A stretch of DNA of 64,000 nt from Gordonia oryzae. GTDB taxonomy: Bacteria > Actinomycetota > Actinomycetes > Mycobacteriales > Mycobacteriaceae. The first letter of the stretch is position 1; every line of letters begins with the position of its first letter. Below, one piece after another: positions 17,155 to 28,857 of the stretch. The stretch covers positions 213,462-277,461 of the forward strand of contig NZ_RKMH01000008.1 in NCBI RefSeq assembly GCF_003797185.1, written 5' to 3'. Made by a program: the position numbers and the translations under genes. Below the pieces are notes generated by a model. The model saw only the letters and a list, made by a program, of their open reading frames with translations. It was not told the DNA's origin and searched no databases.

Positions 17155-18021
17155 TCAGGAGAATATCTCCGGCAGCTCGGTCGCCACCGAATCGATGAAG
17201 GTCGGATCACGCTTCTCCAGAAACGACGTCACCCCCTCGGCGACGTCGGGCATCCGACCCCGCGCGTAGATCGCCGCGGAGTCCGCGTGATGGGCGTCGA
17301 GCGGGCTCGGCGCCCCCGCCATGCGCCACAGCAACTGCCGGGTCAGCGCGACCGATACCGGTGCGGTGCCCGCCGTCATCTCCCTGGCGGCGGCGATCGC
17401 CGCGTCGAGAACCTCATCGGGAGCAACAACCTGCTGCACCAGACCGGCCTCAAGCGCCTCGCCGGCGCCGACCATCTGCGCCCCCAACGTCCAGCGCAGC
17501 GCGGTCGGCAGTCCTACCAGGCGCGGTAGGAACCAAGTGGACGCCGCCTCCGGCACCAGTCCACGCTTGGTGAACACGAATCCGAAGCGGGCGTTCTCCG
17601 AGGCGATGCGGGCGTCGGCGGGCAGGGTCATGGTGACGCCGACGCCCGCGGACGGGCCATTGATCGCCATCACCACAGGCTTGAGCGAGGCGAAGATCCG
17701 CAGCGTCAGGCGGCCCCCAGAATCCGGCGGTACCTCACCGGGGTCCTTCTCCTCGAGCACGAATGTGGTTGCGCCAGCGGCGAGGTCGGCGCCGGCACAG
17801 AACGCCCGGCCGGCGCCGGTGATGACCACCGCACGCACCGAGTCGTCGGCGTCGGTCTCGTCGAAGGCCGCCTGGATCTGCTCACCCATCTCGAAGGTGA
17901 ACGCATTGAGCCGATCCGGGCGGTTCAGGGTGATGACGGCGATCTCGTCGTGCCGGGTGACCGTGATGACCGGTTCGGGGGCCGCTTCGGTGTGACCCTG
18001 CGTTGCTGTTTCGGTGCTCAC
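17155..18021 (-). CDS. Enoyl-CoA hydratase/isomerase family protein
   Basis: The 288-residue crotonase-family protein has LNRPDRLNAFT, ITGAGRAFCAGADLA (oxyanion hole) and FTKRGLVPEAASTWFLPRLVG with the catalytic-type Glu. The GTG at 18021 is preceded by GGAGG at a good distance; the longer open frame reaches into the clpC downstream region. It stands alone, so its fatty-acid or aromatic substrate cannot be deduced. Confidence 0.88.
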   Translation of the reverse strand: MSTETATQGHTEAAPEPVITVTRHDEIAVITLNRPDRLNAFTFEMGEQIQAAFDETDADDSVRAVVITGAGRAFCAGADLAAGATTFVLEEKDPGEVPPDSGGRLTLRIFASLKPVVMAINGPSAGVGVTMTLPADARIASENARFGFVFTKRGLVPEAASTWFLPRLVGLPTALRWTLGAQMVGAGEALEAGLVQQVVAPDEVLDAAIAAAREMTAGTAPVSVALTRQLLWRMAGAPSPLDAHHADSAAIYARGRMPDVAEGVTSFLEKRDPTFIDSVATELPEIFS

Positions 18022-18151
18022 GGTGTGACGCCTCCGCTCGGTGATATACGACGACGCACCTGATGTTGCGCCGATCACCATTGTGGCGGTGTCCTCATGA
18101 TGACCACACTCCGGGTTCGGCCCCCGCACCCACAGCCCTCGGCGGTGATGC

Positions 18152-18190
18152 CGACGCCCGCCGCTCCACAGAAGGAGTCGACGGGCGTCG
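18152..18190 (-). terminator. Putative clpC terminator hairpin
   Basis: A 9-base perfect stem (CGACGCCCG and CGGGCGTCG) closes a 21-base loop that itself contains a CTCC/GGAG pair. It begins 22 bases past the clpC stop. There is no T-run, as is common for actinobacterial terminators. Confidence 0.55.
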
Positions 18191-18212
18191 TAGGTGTTGG
18201 CAGGCGGGCCGA

Positions 18213-20756
<2,544 letters not shown>

Positions 20757-21013
20757 TGTTCTCCCTCATTTCGCTTTCGCCCCGGCCGTCGTGGTTGTCC
20801 CGGTGATCGGAAACCGCGGGCGGTGACCGATGCGAGGCGACAACTGCGATGGTGTCGGGGTACACGACGACCAGCTTGCTTCCACTCTAGAGGTCGTGCG
20901 GTGTGCACCTGCAGTTAACGCCCACCAGAAGTCAACGTCATGCACACGTCGACGGGGGTCTGCGCGGTACAACTGCCCTGCACATCAGCATGTTCCACGA
21001 TGCGCGGCGCCGC

Positions 21014-21031
21014 GCTACGCCGAGAGCGAAC
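21014..21031 (-). promoter_or_regulatory. Putative ClgR binding site upstream of clpC
   Basis: Read on the minus strand, the site is GTTCGC-TCTCG-GCG, the pattern reported for ClgR, the activator of clp genes in actinobacteria (GTTCGC-N5-GCG). It is a partial palindrome. The remaining intergenic sequence, 20757-21209, shows no gene. Confidence 0.65.
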
Positions 21032-21209
21032 GACGCCGGGGGCCGCCCCTGTCGGTGTTCGGTCGAGCGCGCGGCGAGCCGCCGGGGTACCGCACCCGAA
21101 TGACAACGGCTACGCCTGGCTAACGAGACCGGCGAAATTCGCGAACAGGCCACTACGGGACATCGCTCTCGAGGTCGGGACCTGACACCACCACCAGGAA
21201 GGCCACATC

Positions 21210-21770
21210 ATGACCTCTGCTCGACGCTCTCCGTCCACCCGACCGCCGACCGGACTCCGGCGACTCCTCGTCCTGTGCCTCGCGGTGGCCGGCGTGCTCG
21301 CCGGCTCACTCTCGGCCACCGCCCTCGGGGCCGGCGACGCCGCGGCCGCCCCGCCCGGCAGTGGGCACGGGCTGTGTTTCGACCTCAACTCGGCCCTCGC
21401 CCGTGACTCGCTCACCAAGATCGGCCGAGACGTCAACGGCGGGAGTTGGGAACCTCACAGCGCGAGCACCAATCCCCTCTCCCGCGGCTGCAACCTCGAC
21501 TGGATGCTGGTCAACGGCAATGGGGTCGGCGACGCCACCTACCAGTCGCGCGTCCTGCTCTTCCACCACGGCCGTTTCCTCGGCACCGTCGATCCGAGGC
21601 CGTACTCCTACACCTCCATCGCCGATTGGACGCGTGACCACGTCACCGTGAAGTATCGCTGGCTGCGCGCCGACGACCCGTTCTGCTGCGCGAGTGGCGG
21701 ACCCACCTACGTCACCGCATTCCAGTTGGGCGGCAGGGTGATTCGTCTGGGATTCTTCCCGCCGGCCTGA
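21210..21770 (+). CDS. Secreted LppP/LprE-family protein
   Basis: The 186-residue protein has a signal peptide (LRRLLVLCLAVAGVLAGSL) ending in an Ala-rich cleavage region. It is followed by an LppP/LprE-like domain: a conserved Cys-x-LDWMLVNGNGVG block, RVLLFHHGRFLGT and VKYRWLRADDPFCCASG. No lipobox is visible, so it is probably exported free, unlike the lipoprotein relatives. AGGAAGG precedes the ATG. The function of the family is unknown. Confidence 0.75.
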   Translation: MTSARRSPSTRPPTGLRRLLVLCLAVAGVLAGSLSATALGAGDAAAAPPGSGHGLCFDLNSALARDSLTKIGRDVNGGSWEPHSASTNPLSRGCNLDWMLVNGNGVGDATYQSRVLLFHHGRFLGTVDPRPYSYTSIADWTRDHVTVKYRWLRADDPFCCASGGPTYVTAFQLGGRVIRLGFFPPA

Positions 21771-21783
21771 TCGGTGGGCGCGA

Positions 21784-21829
21784 GTGTCGCCGGTCGTGCC
21801 GTACGGGCACGGCCGGCGACACACCTTTT
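21784..21829 (+). terminator. Rho-independent-type terminator after the LppP/LprE-like gene
   Basis: A long GC-rich hairpin has arms GTGTCGCCGG...GTGCC and GGCAC...CCGGCGACAC around a short loop. It is followed by TTTT at 21826-21829, and lies 13 bases past the stop. Confidence 0.85.
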
Positions 21830-21877
21830 CTGCCCAACCGGCGTCGGGTTTGCGGTCCGGGCGACGACGATGAGGGT

Positions 21878-22405
21878 GTGAGTGGTGAAGACACCGGCCC
21901 CGAGGCCCTCCTCGAGGTCTACGGCACGGCTCTACCTGCGGTATACGGGTTCGTCGTGCGACGGTGCCCGGACCGACGGGTCGCCGAGGACGTCACATCG
22001 GAGACCTTTCTCGCCGCGATGGATTCGGTTCGTCGCGACGCCGACCTGACCCCGACGGTGCCCTGGCTGCTCGGGGTCGCCCGGCACAAGCTCGCCGACC
22101 ACTGGCGACGGGCGCAACGGACGCCCGAGCCCATGCCGGACGTGCCCGATCCGCCGGGCGAGGATCTCGCCGAGGTCCATCTGGACCGGATGATCGCCCA
22201 CCACACCCTGGCGCAGCTCACGCCCATCCACCGCTCGGTGCTCACGCTGCGCTACGTCGACGACCTTCCGGTCGCCGAATGCGCCGAGATCATGGGCCGC
22301 ACCGTCGGTGCCACCGAGGCGCTGTTGACCCGGGCCAAGCGCGCCTTCCGCGCGGCCTACCCCGGCCAACCGGCCCGATCCACCCGGAAAGGAGGACGCG
22401 CATGA
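21878..22405 (+). CDS. ECF-type RNA polymerase sigma factor
   Basis: The 175-residue protein has region 2 (VYGTALPAVYGFVVRRC, AEDVTSETFLAAM, VPWLLGVARHKLADHWRR) and region 4 (LTPIHRSVLTLRYVDDLPVAECAEIM in two stretches). The start is GTG. Its stop overlaps the start of the triple-VOC gene as ATGA, with GGAGG inside the sigma gene, so the two are coupled. No classical anti-sigma factor is next to it. Confidence 0.9.
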   Translation: MSGEDTGPEALLEVYGTALPAVYGFVVRRCPDRRVAEDVTSETFLAAMDSVRRDADLTPTVPWLLGVARHKLADHWRRAQRTPEPMPDVPDPPGEDLAEVHLDRMIAHHTLAQLTPIHRSVLTLRYVDDLPVAECAEIMGRTVGATEALLTRAKRAFRAAYPGQPARSTRKGGRA

Positions 22406-23769
22406 ACCACGACGACGCCGAATTCCATTCGGCCCCAAACTCGTCCATCGGCGACCCGTTCGCCGTGTTGCGCGCCTCGGACACCCCCGGGTGGGACGCA
22501 CCGGTGGCACCCGATCCCGCCTTCGCCGCCCGTCTCCGTGACCGACTCGAGCGCGGCGTCACCCTTCCGAAGGGAATCCTCATGTCCAACACCGCCATCA
22601 CCGAGAGCGAAGCTGCCATCTCGGCACCCGCCGCGTCTGCCGTCGAACGCCCCGGCGCCCTGCCTTATCTCACGGTCCGCGGAGCGCGGCAAGCGATCGA
22701 CTGGTACCGCGACAACCTGGGCGCGCGTCTACGGGGTGAACCGATTGTCATGGACGACAACCGAATCGGGCACGCCGAACTCGAGATCGGCGACGGCGTG
22801 CTCTACCTCGCCGACGAGTTCGCCGACATGGGTCTGCGCGCTCCGCAACCCGGGCACGTCTCGGTGAGCCTCATGCTGCCCGTCGCCGACACCGACGAGG
22901 CCCTGGCCCACGCACAGCGCGGTGGCGCCGCCGTCACCCGCGAACCCTACGACGCCCACGGCACGCGCTCGGCGACCATCATCGATCCCTTCGGACATCG
23001 GTGGATGCTGACCGGCCCCGCACGGACCGCACTGACTGCCGAACATGTCCGGGTCGGCGACATCGTCTACCTGTCGCTGCAGACGCCCGACCGTGAGCGG
23101 GCCGCCCGCTTCTACGGCGCGGTTCTCGGCTGGGAGTTCAACCCGGAAACCCGGCAGGTCACCAACATCGGCCATCGTCTCGGGATCTTCGACGGCAACG
23201 GCGACGGCGACGGCGACGGCGACGGAACGGCCGGGACCCTCTACTGCGTGTACGCCGTGGAGGACTTCGATCGGGCGCGCGCAGCCATCCTCGCCGCCGG
23301 CGGTCGAGCCGGCGAGATCAGCACCGTCGCGCGCGACGGATACCTCGTGATGGACGCCGTGGACGATCAGGGTGTCGCCTTCTCGGTCCACGTACCCGAC
23401 CCCGGCGAGACCCGCGGGGAACAGCACCCTCGCACCCTCGGCGCGATGTCGTATCTCACCGTGCACACCCCGGACTCGGCCCGGTACCGCGATTTCTATG
23501 GCGCCGTGATGAATTGGCGGTTCACACCCGGTCGTATCGACGACGGCTGGGAGGTCGACGGGGTGCATCCGCAGATCGGGATCTCCGGGGGCGCGGATCG
23601 GTCCCTGGCCGAACCGATGTGGAACGTGGCCGATATCGACGAGGCCGTCGATAGGGTGCGCGCTGCCGGCGGAGCCGTGATCGAGGAGCCCAACCGTCAG
23701 GCCTACGGCGCGGTGGCGCGATGCACCGACGACCAGGGCGCGCGGTTCTACCTCGGTCAGTTGTTCTGA
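22402..23769 (+). CDS. Three-domain VOC (glyoxalase/bleomycin-resistance fold) protein coupled to an ECF sigma factor
   Basis: The 455-residue protein has a roughly 60-residue N-terminal segment (DPFAVLRASDTPGWDAPVAP) followed by three VOC units. Unit 1 starts near LPYLTVRGARQAIDWYRDNL, unit 2 near GDIVYLSLQTPDRERAARFY and unit 3 near MSYLTVHTPDSARYRDFY. A GDG-repeat loop lies in unit 2. The N-terminal part ends with an internal ATG at 22582 behind AAGGGA, so a shorter VOC-only product is possible. Overlap with the sigma gene suggests a shared response, perhaps a sensory or partner role; that is inference. Its 3' end overlaps the convergent HxlR gene by 13 bases. Confidence 0.82.
   Translation: MNHDDAEFHSAPNSSIGDPFAVLRASDTPGWDAPVAPDPAFAARLRDRLERGVTLPKGILMSNTAITESEAAISAPAASAVERPGALPYLTVRGARQAIDWYRDNLGARLRGEPIVMDDNRIGHAELEIGDGVLYLADEFADMGLRAPQPGHVSVSLMLPVADTDEALAHAQRGGAAVTREPYDAHGTRSATIIDPFGHRWMLTGPARTALTAEHVRVGDIVYLSLQTPDRERAARFYGAVLGWEFNPETRQVTNIGHRLGIFDGNGDGDGDGDGTAGTLYCVYAVEDFDRARAAILAAGGRAGEISTVARDGYLVMDAVDDQGVAFSVHVPDPGETRGEQHPRTLGAMSYLTVHTPDSARYRDFYGAVMNWRFTPGRIDDGWEVDGVHPQIGISGGADRSLAEPMWNVADIDEAVDRVRAAGGAVIEEPNRQAYGAVARCTDDQGARFYLGQLF
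23200..23223 (+). repeat. Four tandem GGCGAC hexamers
   Basis: The hexamer run encodes the GDGDGDGD loop in the second VOC unit. Being a multiple of three it changes only loop length, and it is a candidate for strain variation. Confidence 0.85.
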
Positions 23770-24188
23770 CGGGTGGCGTCGTAGGCCTCGCGTGCCCGCT
23801 CGACCGCTGCGAGATTGCCTTGGACGAGGTGGATCAGGGCGCGCAATTGGGTCGCGGCGTCGCCACCCAGGTCAGTGAGCGAGTACTCGACCTTCGGTGG
23901 GATCGATTGCAGCACAGTACGTGTGACGAAACCATCGCGTTCGAGGTTGTGCAGCGTCTGCGAGAGCATCCGCTCGCTGACCCCGTCGACGCGGCGCCGT
24001 AACGCGCTGAACCGCAGGTCCCCCTCGGCCAGCGCCGCGAGCGCCAGCACACCCCATCGACTGGTCACGTTCTGCAGCACATCACGCGAACTGCAATCGC
24101 GGGCGAAGACGTCGGCCTCCAGAGTCGGATCGACAGCGACCGGGTCGGAGGCTGCGGAGCCGGGGGCGGCGGGGGTCATGGGAGCCAT
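23757..24188 (-). CDS. HxlR-family transcriptional regulator
   Basis: The 143-residue winged-helix protein shows DVLQNVTSRWGVLALAALAEG, FSALRRRVDGVSERMLSQTL and LERDGFVTRTV, the core of HxlR regulators. A Cys in ARDCSSRDV just before the domain is in the place used for redox sensing by QorR-like members. It is divergent from an NAD(P)H:quinone oxidoreductase-like gene, the arrangement known for QorR, so it probably represses that gene and itself. Confidence 0.88.
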   Translation of the reverse strand: MAPMTPAAPGSAASDPVAVDPTLEADVFARDCSSRDVLQNVTSRWGVLALAALAEGDLRFSALRRRVDGVSERMLSQTLHNLERDGFVTRTVLQSIPPKVEYSLTDLGGDAATQLRALIHLVQGNLAAVERAREAYDATRQNN

Positions 24189-24245
24189 TCTAGGCGCATC
24201 GGGACGATGGTGCTAATCGTCACACATGTGCACGGTGACAGATAT

Positions 24246-24292
24246 TGCACAGTAATAATAGTAAGTGCATCATGAGTGGGAAGCTTGCACTT
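24246..24292. promoter_or_regulatory. Repeated TGCAC/GTGCA elements before the quinone reductase gene
   Basis: TGCAC at 24246, GTGCA at 24265 and TGCAC at 24286 lie 19 and 21 bases apart, about two helical turns each. The last two form a perfect 7-base inverted repeat, AAGTGCA-N16-TGCACTT. An AT-rich core (AGTAATAATAGTAA) lies between the first two. These are candidate HxlR sites in the divergent promoter. Confidence 0.5.
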
Positions 24293-24316
24293 CCCGTCAC
24301 CTACCCAGGAGGAACC

Positions 24317-25186
24317 ATGACCACCTACGCCGTCACCGGAGCAACCGGAGGACTCGGTAGTGCCGCCGTCGAGGCGTTGCTCGACCGGGGCGTCGCGGCA
24401 GGCGACGTGGTCGCCGTCGTCCGCAACCCGGAGAAGGCCGACGCACTGCGGTCTGCAGGCGTCGACGTCCGGGTCGCCGACTACGGCGACCCGACCGCGT
24501 TGCGCGCCGCCCTGACCGGCGTCGACCGTGTGCTGCTGGTCTCGGGCTCCGAGGTCGGGCAGCGAGTCTCGCAGCACCGCAACGTGATCGATGCCGCAGC
24601 AGAAGTCGGTGTCACCCTGATCGCCTACACCAGCATCCTGCGCGCCGACACCTCGCCACTGGCTCTGGCGACCGAACACGTCGCCACCGAGCGCGTACTC
24701 GCCGAGTCCGGCATCCCCACGGTGCTGCTGCGCAACGGCTGGTACTGGGAGAACTACCTGGCCGCGGCACCGCAGGCCATCGAGACCGGAGTCCTGTACG
24801 GGAGCGCCGGGAACGGGTCCGTCGCGGCGGCGTCGCGCCGGGACTACGCCGCCGCGGCGGCAACCGCCCTCGTCGAGGCCTCAGGTGGTGAGGTCTACGA
24901 GCTCGCCGGCGACGAGCACCCGACCTACGCACAGATCGCCGCAACACTTGCCGAGGTCAGCGGAAAACCGGTGCACTACACCGATATCCCCGAGTCCGAC
25001 TACGCGGCGGCACTCACCGAGGCCGGTATTCCGGCACCGATGGCTGCGATCCTCGCCGACTCGGACGCCGGAGTCGCCCAGGGTGCGCTCGACTCCGACT
25101 CGACCGACCTCGCGACGCTCACCGGCCGGTCGTCCACACCTCTGGCCGAGGTGTTACGTGCGGGCTTGGGGTCGGTAACCGCCTGA
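24317..25186 (+). CDS. NmrA-like NAD(P)-binding protein, probable NAD(P)H:quinone oxidoreductase type 2
   Basis: The 289-residue atypical short-chain dehydrogenase has the nucleotide motif VTGATGGLGSAAVE and the pattern LLVSGSEVGQRVSQHRNVIDAA that is typical of QorB/YtfG enzymes. LLRNGWYWENY follows in the substrate region. The AGGAGGAA site fixes the ATG at 24317. The divergent HxlR gene supports a role in quinone or electrophile stress. Confidence 0.85.
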   Translation: MTTYAVTGATGGLGSAAVEALLDRGVAAGDVVAVVRNPEKADALRSAGVDVRVADYGDPTALRAALTGVDRVLLVSGSEVGQRVSQHRNVIDAAAEVGVTLIAYTSILRADTSPLALATEHVATERVLAESGIPTVLLRNGWYWENYLAAAPQAIETGVLYGSAGNGSVAAASRRDYAAAAATALVEASGGEVYELAGDEHPTYAQIAATLAEVSGKPVHYTDIPESDYAAALTEAGIPAPMAAILADSDAGVAQGALDSDSTDLATLTGRSSTPLAEVLRAGLGSVTA

Positions 25187-25235
25187 TCTGCATGTCGGTC
25201 TCCCCCACGCACGGCAGGAGTGATTGACTGTCGCC

Positions 25236-26543
25236 ATGCGTGTGGGGAGCAAGGCGGGCCGTCGACTTCCGTTCGGTATCGGCACCGTCGTGGTCGTACT
25301 CGCCGCCGCGATGGTCGTGTGTGTGGGGGCAGTGCTGGCCATCGGCACACCCGATCGCCCGGCGACCGGCTACACCTACGGCCAGCTCCGTACTTACCCC
25401 GACCAGCCCGCCCTCGCGTGGACGGCATCGAGCCAGACCCTGCCCGATTACAGCTCCCGCGACCAGATCAAGGTGGTCGCCACCCGCGCCGACCGCTGGC
25501 TGCTGAGCTACCCGTCGGGTATCGGTCGCGCCTATGTGATGGTCGATCGCAGCGACGGACATCTGTTGTGGAAACATCCGCTGCGCGCGGGCACCGGGAG
25601 CTGCGGGATGACCGACGACGGCGTGGTCGGCTGCGCGGTCAACGCCAGCAGCGATCTCACACAAGGCTTCTACCTCGTCGACGAGGACGGCACCCCGTCC
25701 GGCCCGACCGCCCTCGATGACACGGCATCGGTTCTCGGCGCCGGATCGGACTTCGTCCGTATCTCCACCTCCGGCTACCGGGTGTCGATGGCCACCCCCG
25801 ACGGCCACGAACTGTGGTCGCGCACCTTCGCCCGCGCTGCGAGCGCCGAGGTGCTCACCGACGGGCTGCTGCAGATCACCACCAGCGATGCGGGCCGGTT
25901 CATCGTCGATCCGCGCACCGGCGCCGACCGCCTTCATTGCACCGACTGCACGATCACCGCTTTCCCGACCGGCATCACCGTCGAGTACACCGACCCCGAC
26001 CACCGCCTGCTCGAGACCTACGCCGTGACCGATGGCGTACTCGATCCCCGTCGCATCGCGCATGCCGCCCGGATGCGGGTGCTGCCCGGCCCGTCCACCT
26101 TACCGGTGCTGACCCAGACCGGGACCGCACAAATGGAGGCCATGCAGGGCACCTACGTCGTCGTCGACCCTGCCAAGCCGGGAGCGCTGTGGCAGATCTC
26201 CGACGTCGAGCTGTCCAAGGCGAACACCCGACCGTGCGGTACCGCGGTGGCGTTCGCATTGAAGAACCGGTCGCGGTCGATCTACTCCCTCACCGACGCC
26301 AAGCACCTCGGCTCGTTGCCCGCGCCGGGCTTCGACGACCCCGATGCGAACCTCGACAACCTCACCTGCATCGGGTCGAGTGGAGATCTCCTGATACTCG
26401 CCAGTACCAGCAGGATCAGTGCCCTCGACCCGTCAGCCGGCGGTTTTGCGTGGACGGTCGACGTGAACGGCCAGGTGAAGGACGTCGACGGGTTCCTCGT
26501 CGCCTTCGAGGGCAGCAGTATCCGGGTGTTCGCGCCACGCTGA
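25236..26543 (+). CDS. Membrane-anchored PQQ-like beta-propeller protein of unknown function
   Basis: The 435-residue protein has a single N-terminal membrane anchor (GTVVVVLAAAMVVCVGAVLA). A repeated propeller-like ectodomain follows, with blades such as VMVDRSDGHLLWKHPLRAG, ATPDGHELWSRTF and ALDPSAGGFAWTVDV. Four Cys in the middle (LHCTDC and others) may form disulfides. No catalytic residues are evident. The ATG at 25236 is chosen; a TTG at 25224 is closer to AGGAG but spaced too tightly. Confidence 0.7.
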   Translation: MRVGSKAGRRLPFGIGTVVVVLAAAMVVCVGAVLAIGTPDRPATGYTYGQLRTYPDQPALAWTASSQTLPDYSSRDQIKVVATRADRWLLSYPSGIGRAYVMVDRSDGHLLWKHPLRAGTGSCGMTDDGVVGCAVNASSDLTQGFYLVDEDGTPSGPTALDDTASVLGAGSDFVRISTSGYRVSMATPDGHELWSRTFARAASAEVLTDGLLQITTSDAGRFIVDPRTGADRLHCTDCTITAFPTGITVEYTDPDHRLLETYAVTDGVLDPRRIAHAARMRVLPGPSTLPVLTQTGTAQMEAMQGTYVVVDPAKPGALWQISDVELSKANTRPCGTAVAFALKNRSRSIYSLTDAKHLGSLPAPGFDDPDANLDNLTCIGSSGDLLILASTSRISALDPSAGGFAWTVDVNGQVKDVDGFLVAFEGSSIRVFAPR

Positions 26544-26610
26544 TCCGCCGGCCAGACACACTCGGCGAACTCTCCGCGGCCACACCCGAACCGGCCACAG
26601 CGAGTCACCC

Positions 26611-26805
26611 GGCACCGGCGACCGCATCGCCAACCCGCAGAACATCTACGACGCCGCGCTGGCCACCGAACGCTCACTGTGCGACGCCGGGCTGAGCCTG
26701 CGCATCCTGATCGTCCTCCTCGGGCTCCTGCTTGCGCTCGCCCTGCCAATGCAGCGCAGGCTGCACCGCGAGCCACCGACGGCGGCGGTCGTCCTGCCAT
26801 CGTGA
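26611..26805 (+). pseudogene. Remnant of a membrane-protein C-terminus
   Basis: One frame reads DRIANPQNIYDAALATERSL, then a hydrophobic helix (ILIVLLGLLLALALP) and a basic end, stopping at 26805. It looks like the end of a real protein, but there is no start codon with a ribosome site, and the frame is not protein-like further upstream (the 26544-26610 stretch). It is probably a decayed gene; otherwise this 319-base gap is empty. Confidence 0.4.
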
Positions 26806-26862
26806 TCGACGACCGCATCGGCTGCACGATGACCGCTCTCGGGCACGATCGCGCCGGAAAAC

Positions 26863-28140
26863 TCAGGCTTCACTACTCAGGAACGCCTGTAGCGCAGCAG
26901 AATACATCGGTACGTCGGCGGTACCCATCAGCTCGCGGGCACTGTGCATCGCGAGCTGGGGTGCGCCGACGTCGATGGTCAGCAGACCGGTACGCGCGGC
27001 GGTGATCGGCCCGATCGTCGACCCGCAGGGCAGATCAGCTCGGTGGATGTAGCGCTGCATCGGAACCCCCGCGGTATCGCAGGCCAACGCGAAGACGGCC
27101 TCCCCGATCGCATCCGAGGCGTAACGGAGATTCTGATTAACCTTGAGTACCGGGCCACCGTCGATGGCGATCTGGTGGGTAGGTTCGTGCCGCTCGGGGT
27201 AGTTCGGGTGGGTGGCGTGGGCCATGTCCCCCGATGCGCACATGCTCGACGCCATCGCCTGCAGGTAGTCGGCCCGGCTTCCCCCGCGGGACAACACGAT
27301 TCGTTCGAGGACGGTGGACAGGAAGTCCGACGCCGCGCCCCGCTCGGAACCGCTGCCGACCTCTTCGTGATCGAACAGCGCAAGTACCCGGGTCGCGATC
27401 GCGGGTGAGCCGTCGAGCAATGCCCGCAGCCCGGCATAACAGGTGCCCTGGTTGTCCAGTCGTGGCGCGCTAAGCAGGCTTTCGTCGGTTCCGATCAGCC
27501 GCGACGGTGCCACGTCGTGGGTCATCAACTCCCAGCCAAGCACCGAATCTGGTGCAATACCGGCATATTCGGCGACCCAGTCCAGAACGTCGGGCACGCC
27601 AGCACCGATCCCCCACACCCCGTCGAGGTGTCGTTGCGGGTCCAGGGTGACGCCCTTGCGGTCGGCGGAGAGGTGAATCGCCAACTGCGGCACCCGAACC
27701 ACCGGCTCGGTCACATGCACCAGCACGTGATCGACGGCGTTGCCGGAGCGATAGGCGAGTCGGCCGGACAACCCGAGATCGCGGTCGAGCCAGGAATTCA
27801 GCCAGGCGCCACCGTAGGGTTCGAGCGCTATCGTGCGGATACCGGCACTGACGCGATCCGGGCGTTGCTTGAGACGCAGGTTGGGACTGTCGGTGTGGCC
27901 GCCGACGATCCGAAAGGCATGGCCGTCACCGAGATCCCACGCGATGATCGAACCGCCGCGGATGACGTAGAAGCGGCGCGCATCCAGTGACCACTCGCGC
28001 TCCTCGAACAGGCGCCGGAATCCGGCCTCCTCCAACTCCGCCGCCACCGTCGCGCACACGTGGAACGGTGAGGGTGAGTCGTCGATGAAGGCACCGAGCC
28101 CGCTCGCGGTGGCCGTGGTGGTCAGACGAGGAGCACTCAT
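26863..28140 (-). CDS. pepC: M18-family aminopeptidase
   Basis: The 425-residue zinc aminopeptidase removes N-terminal, often acidic, residues from peptides in the cytosol. It shows the metal ligands and base in [40 protein letters not shown] and [13 protein letters not shown]. The length is normal for ApeB/PepC. It lies 18 bases downstream of purQ and is likely transcribed with it. The mycobacterial homologue is annotated pepC and lies in the same neighbourhood. Confidence 0.93.
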   Translation of the reverse strand: MSAPRLTTTATASGLGAFIDDSPSPFHVCATVAAELEEAGFRRLFEEREWSLDARRFYVIRGGSIIAWDLGDGHAFRIVGGHTDSPNLRLKQRPDRVSAGIRTIALEPYGGAWLNSWLDRDLGLSGRLAYRSGNAVDHVLVHVTEPVVRVPQLAIHLSADRKGVTLDPQRHLDGVWGIGAGVPDVLDWVAEYAGIAPDSVLGWELMTHDVAPSRLIGTDESLLSAPRLDNQGTCYAGLRALLDGSPAIATRVLALFDHEEVGSGSERGAASDFLSTVLERIVLSRGGSRADYLQAMASSMCASGDMAHATHPNYPERHEPTHQIAIDGGPVLKVNQNLRYASDAIGEAVFALACDTAGVPMQRYIHRADLPCGSTIGPITAARTGLLTIDVGAPQLAMHSARELMGTADVPMYSAALQAFLSSEA

Positions 28141-28158
28141 GCCGTCACCGCCACATCG

Positions 28159-28842
28159 TCACGCGTTGGCCAGGACGGCGTCGATCGCCGAGTAGAACAG
28201 GCCGAGGCCGTCGTCACTCGGACCGGTCAGGGCCTCGGTGGCGTGTTCGGGATGCGGCATCAGTCCGACGATCCGGCCGTCAGGACTGCTGATACCGGCG
28301 ATGTCGAGCGCCGAACCGTTGGGATTGCCGCCGGCATAGGTGAACACGATCAGCCCCTCGCCCTCGAGTTCCTCGAGTTTGCGTTGCGGGGCGACGTAGC
28401 GACCCTCCCCCGACTTGAGGGGGATGAGGATCTCCGCACCCCGCTCGAACCGGGTGGTCCAGGCCGTCGTTGTCGACTCGACCCGCAGCCACTGATCGCG
28501 GCAGATGAAGTGCAGGCCCTCGTTGCGGGTCAGCGCGCCGGGCAGCAGTCCGGCCTCACACAGGACCTGAAAACCGTTGCAGATACCCAGAATCGGCATA
28601 CCCTTGCCCGCGGCCTCGATGACCGAACCCATGACGGGGGCGAACTTGGCGATCGCCCCGGCACGCAGATAGTCGCCGTAGGAGAACCCGCCGGGCACGA
28701 CGATGGCGTCGACGCCCCGGAGATCGGCGTCGCCGTGCCACAACTCGACGGCCTCGGCCCCGGCGAGACGGACCGCGCGGGCGGCGTCGACGTCGTCGAG
28801 GGTGCCGGGAAAGGTGATGACCCCGATGCGTGCGTTGCTCAC
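28159..28842 (-). CDS. purQ: Phosphoribosylformylglycinamidine synthase glutaminase subunit PurQ
   Basis: The 227-residue class I glutaminase supplies ammonia for step four of purine synthesis. The nucleophile is the Cys of [10 protein letters not shown] near residue 88. The His/Glu pair is in [10 protein letters not shown] near the C-terminus, and [17 protein letters not shown] is the conserved loop. It follows purS with a 15-base gap. PurL, the third subunit, is not in the window, since pepC follows instead. Confidence 0.96.
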   Translation of the reverse strand: MSNARIGVITFPGTLDDVDAARAVRLAGAEAVELWHGDADLRGVDAIVVPGGFSYGDYLRAGAIAKFAPVMGSVIEAAGKGMPILGICNGFQVLCEAGLLPGALTRNEGLHFICRDQWLRVESTTTAWTTRFERGAEILIPLKSGEGRYVAPQRKLEELEGEGLIVFTYAGGNPNGSALDIAGISSPDGRIVGLMPHPEHATEALTGPSDDGLGLFYSAIDAVLANA

Positions 28843-28857
28843 AGTCGTCTCCGCTGC

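Noticed and set aside
24186..24245. CACATGTG palindrome as a specific operator
   Set aside because: Short and of a kind expected by chance; the phased TGCAC boxes nearby are better candidates.
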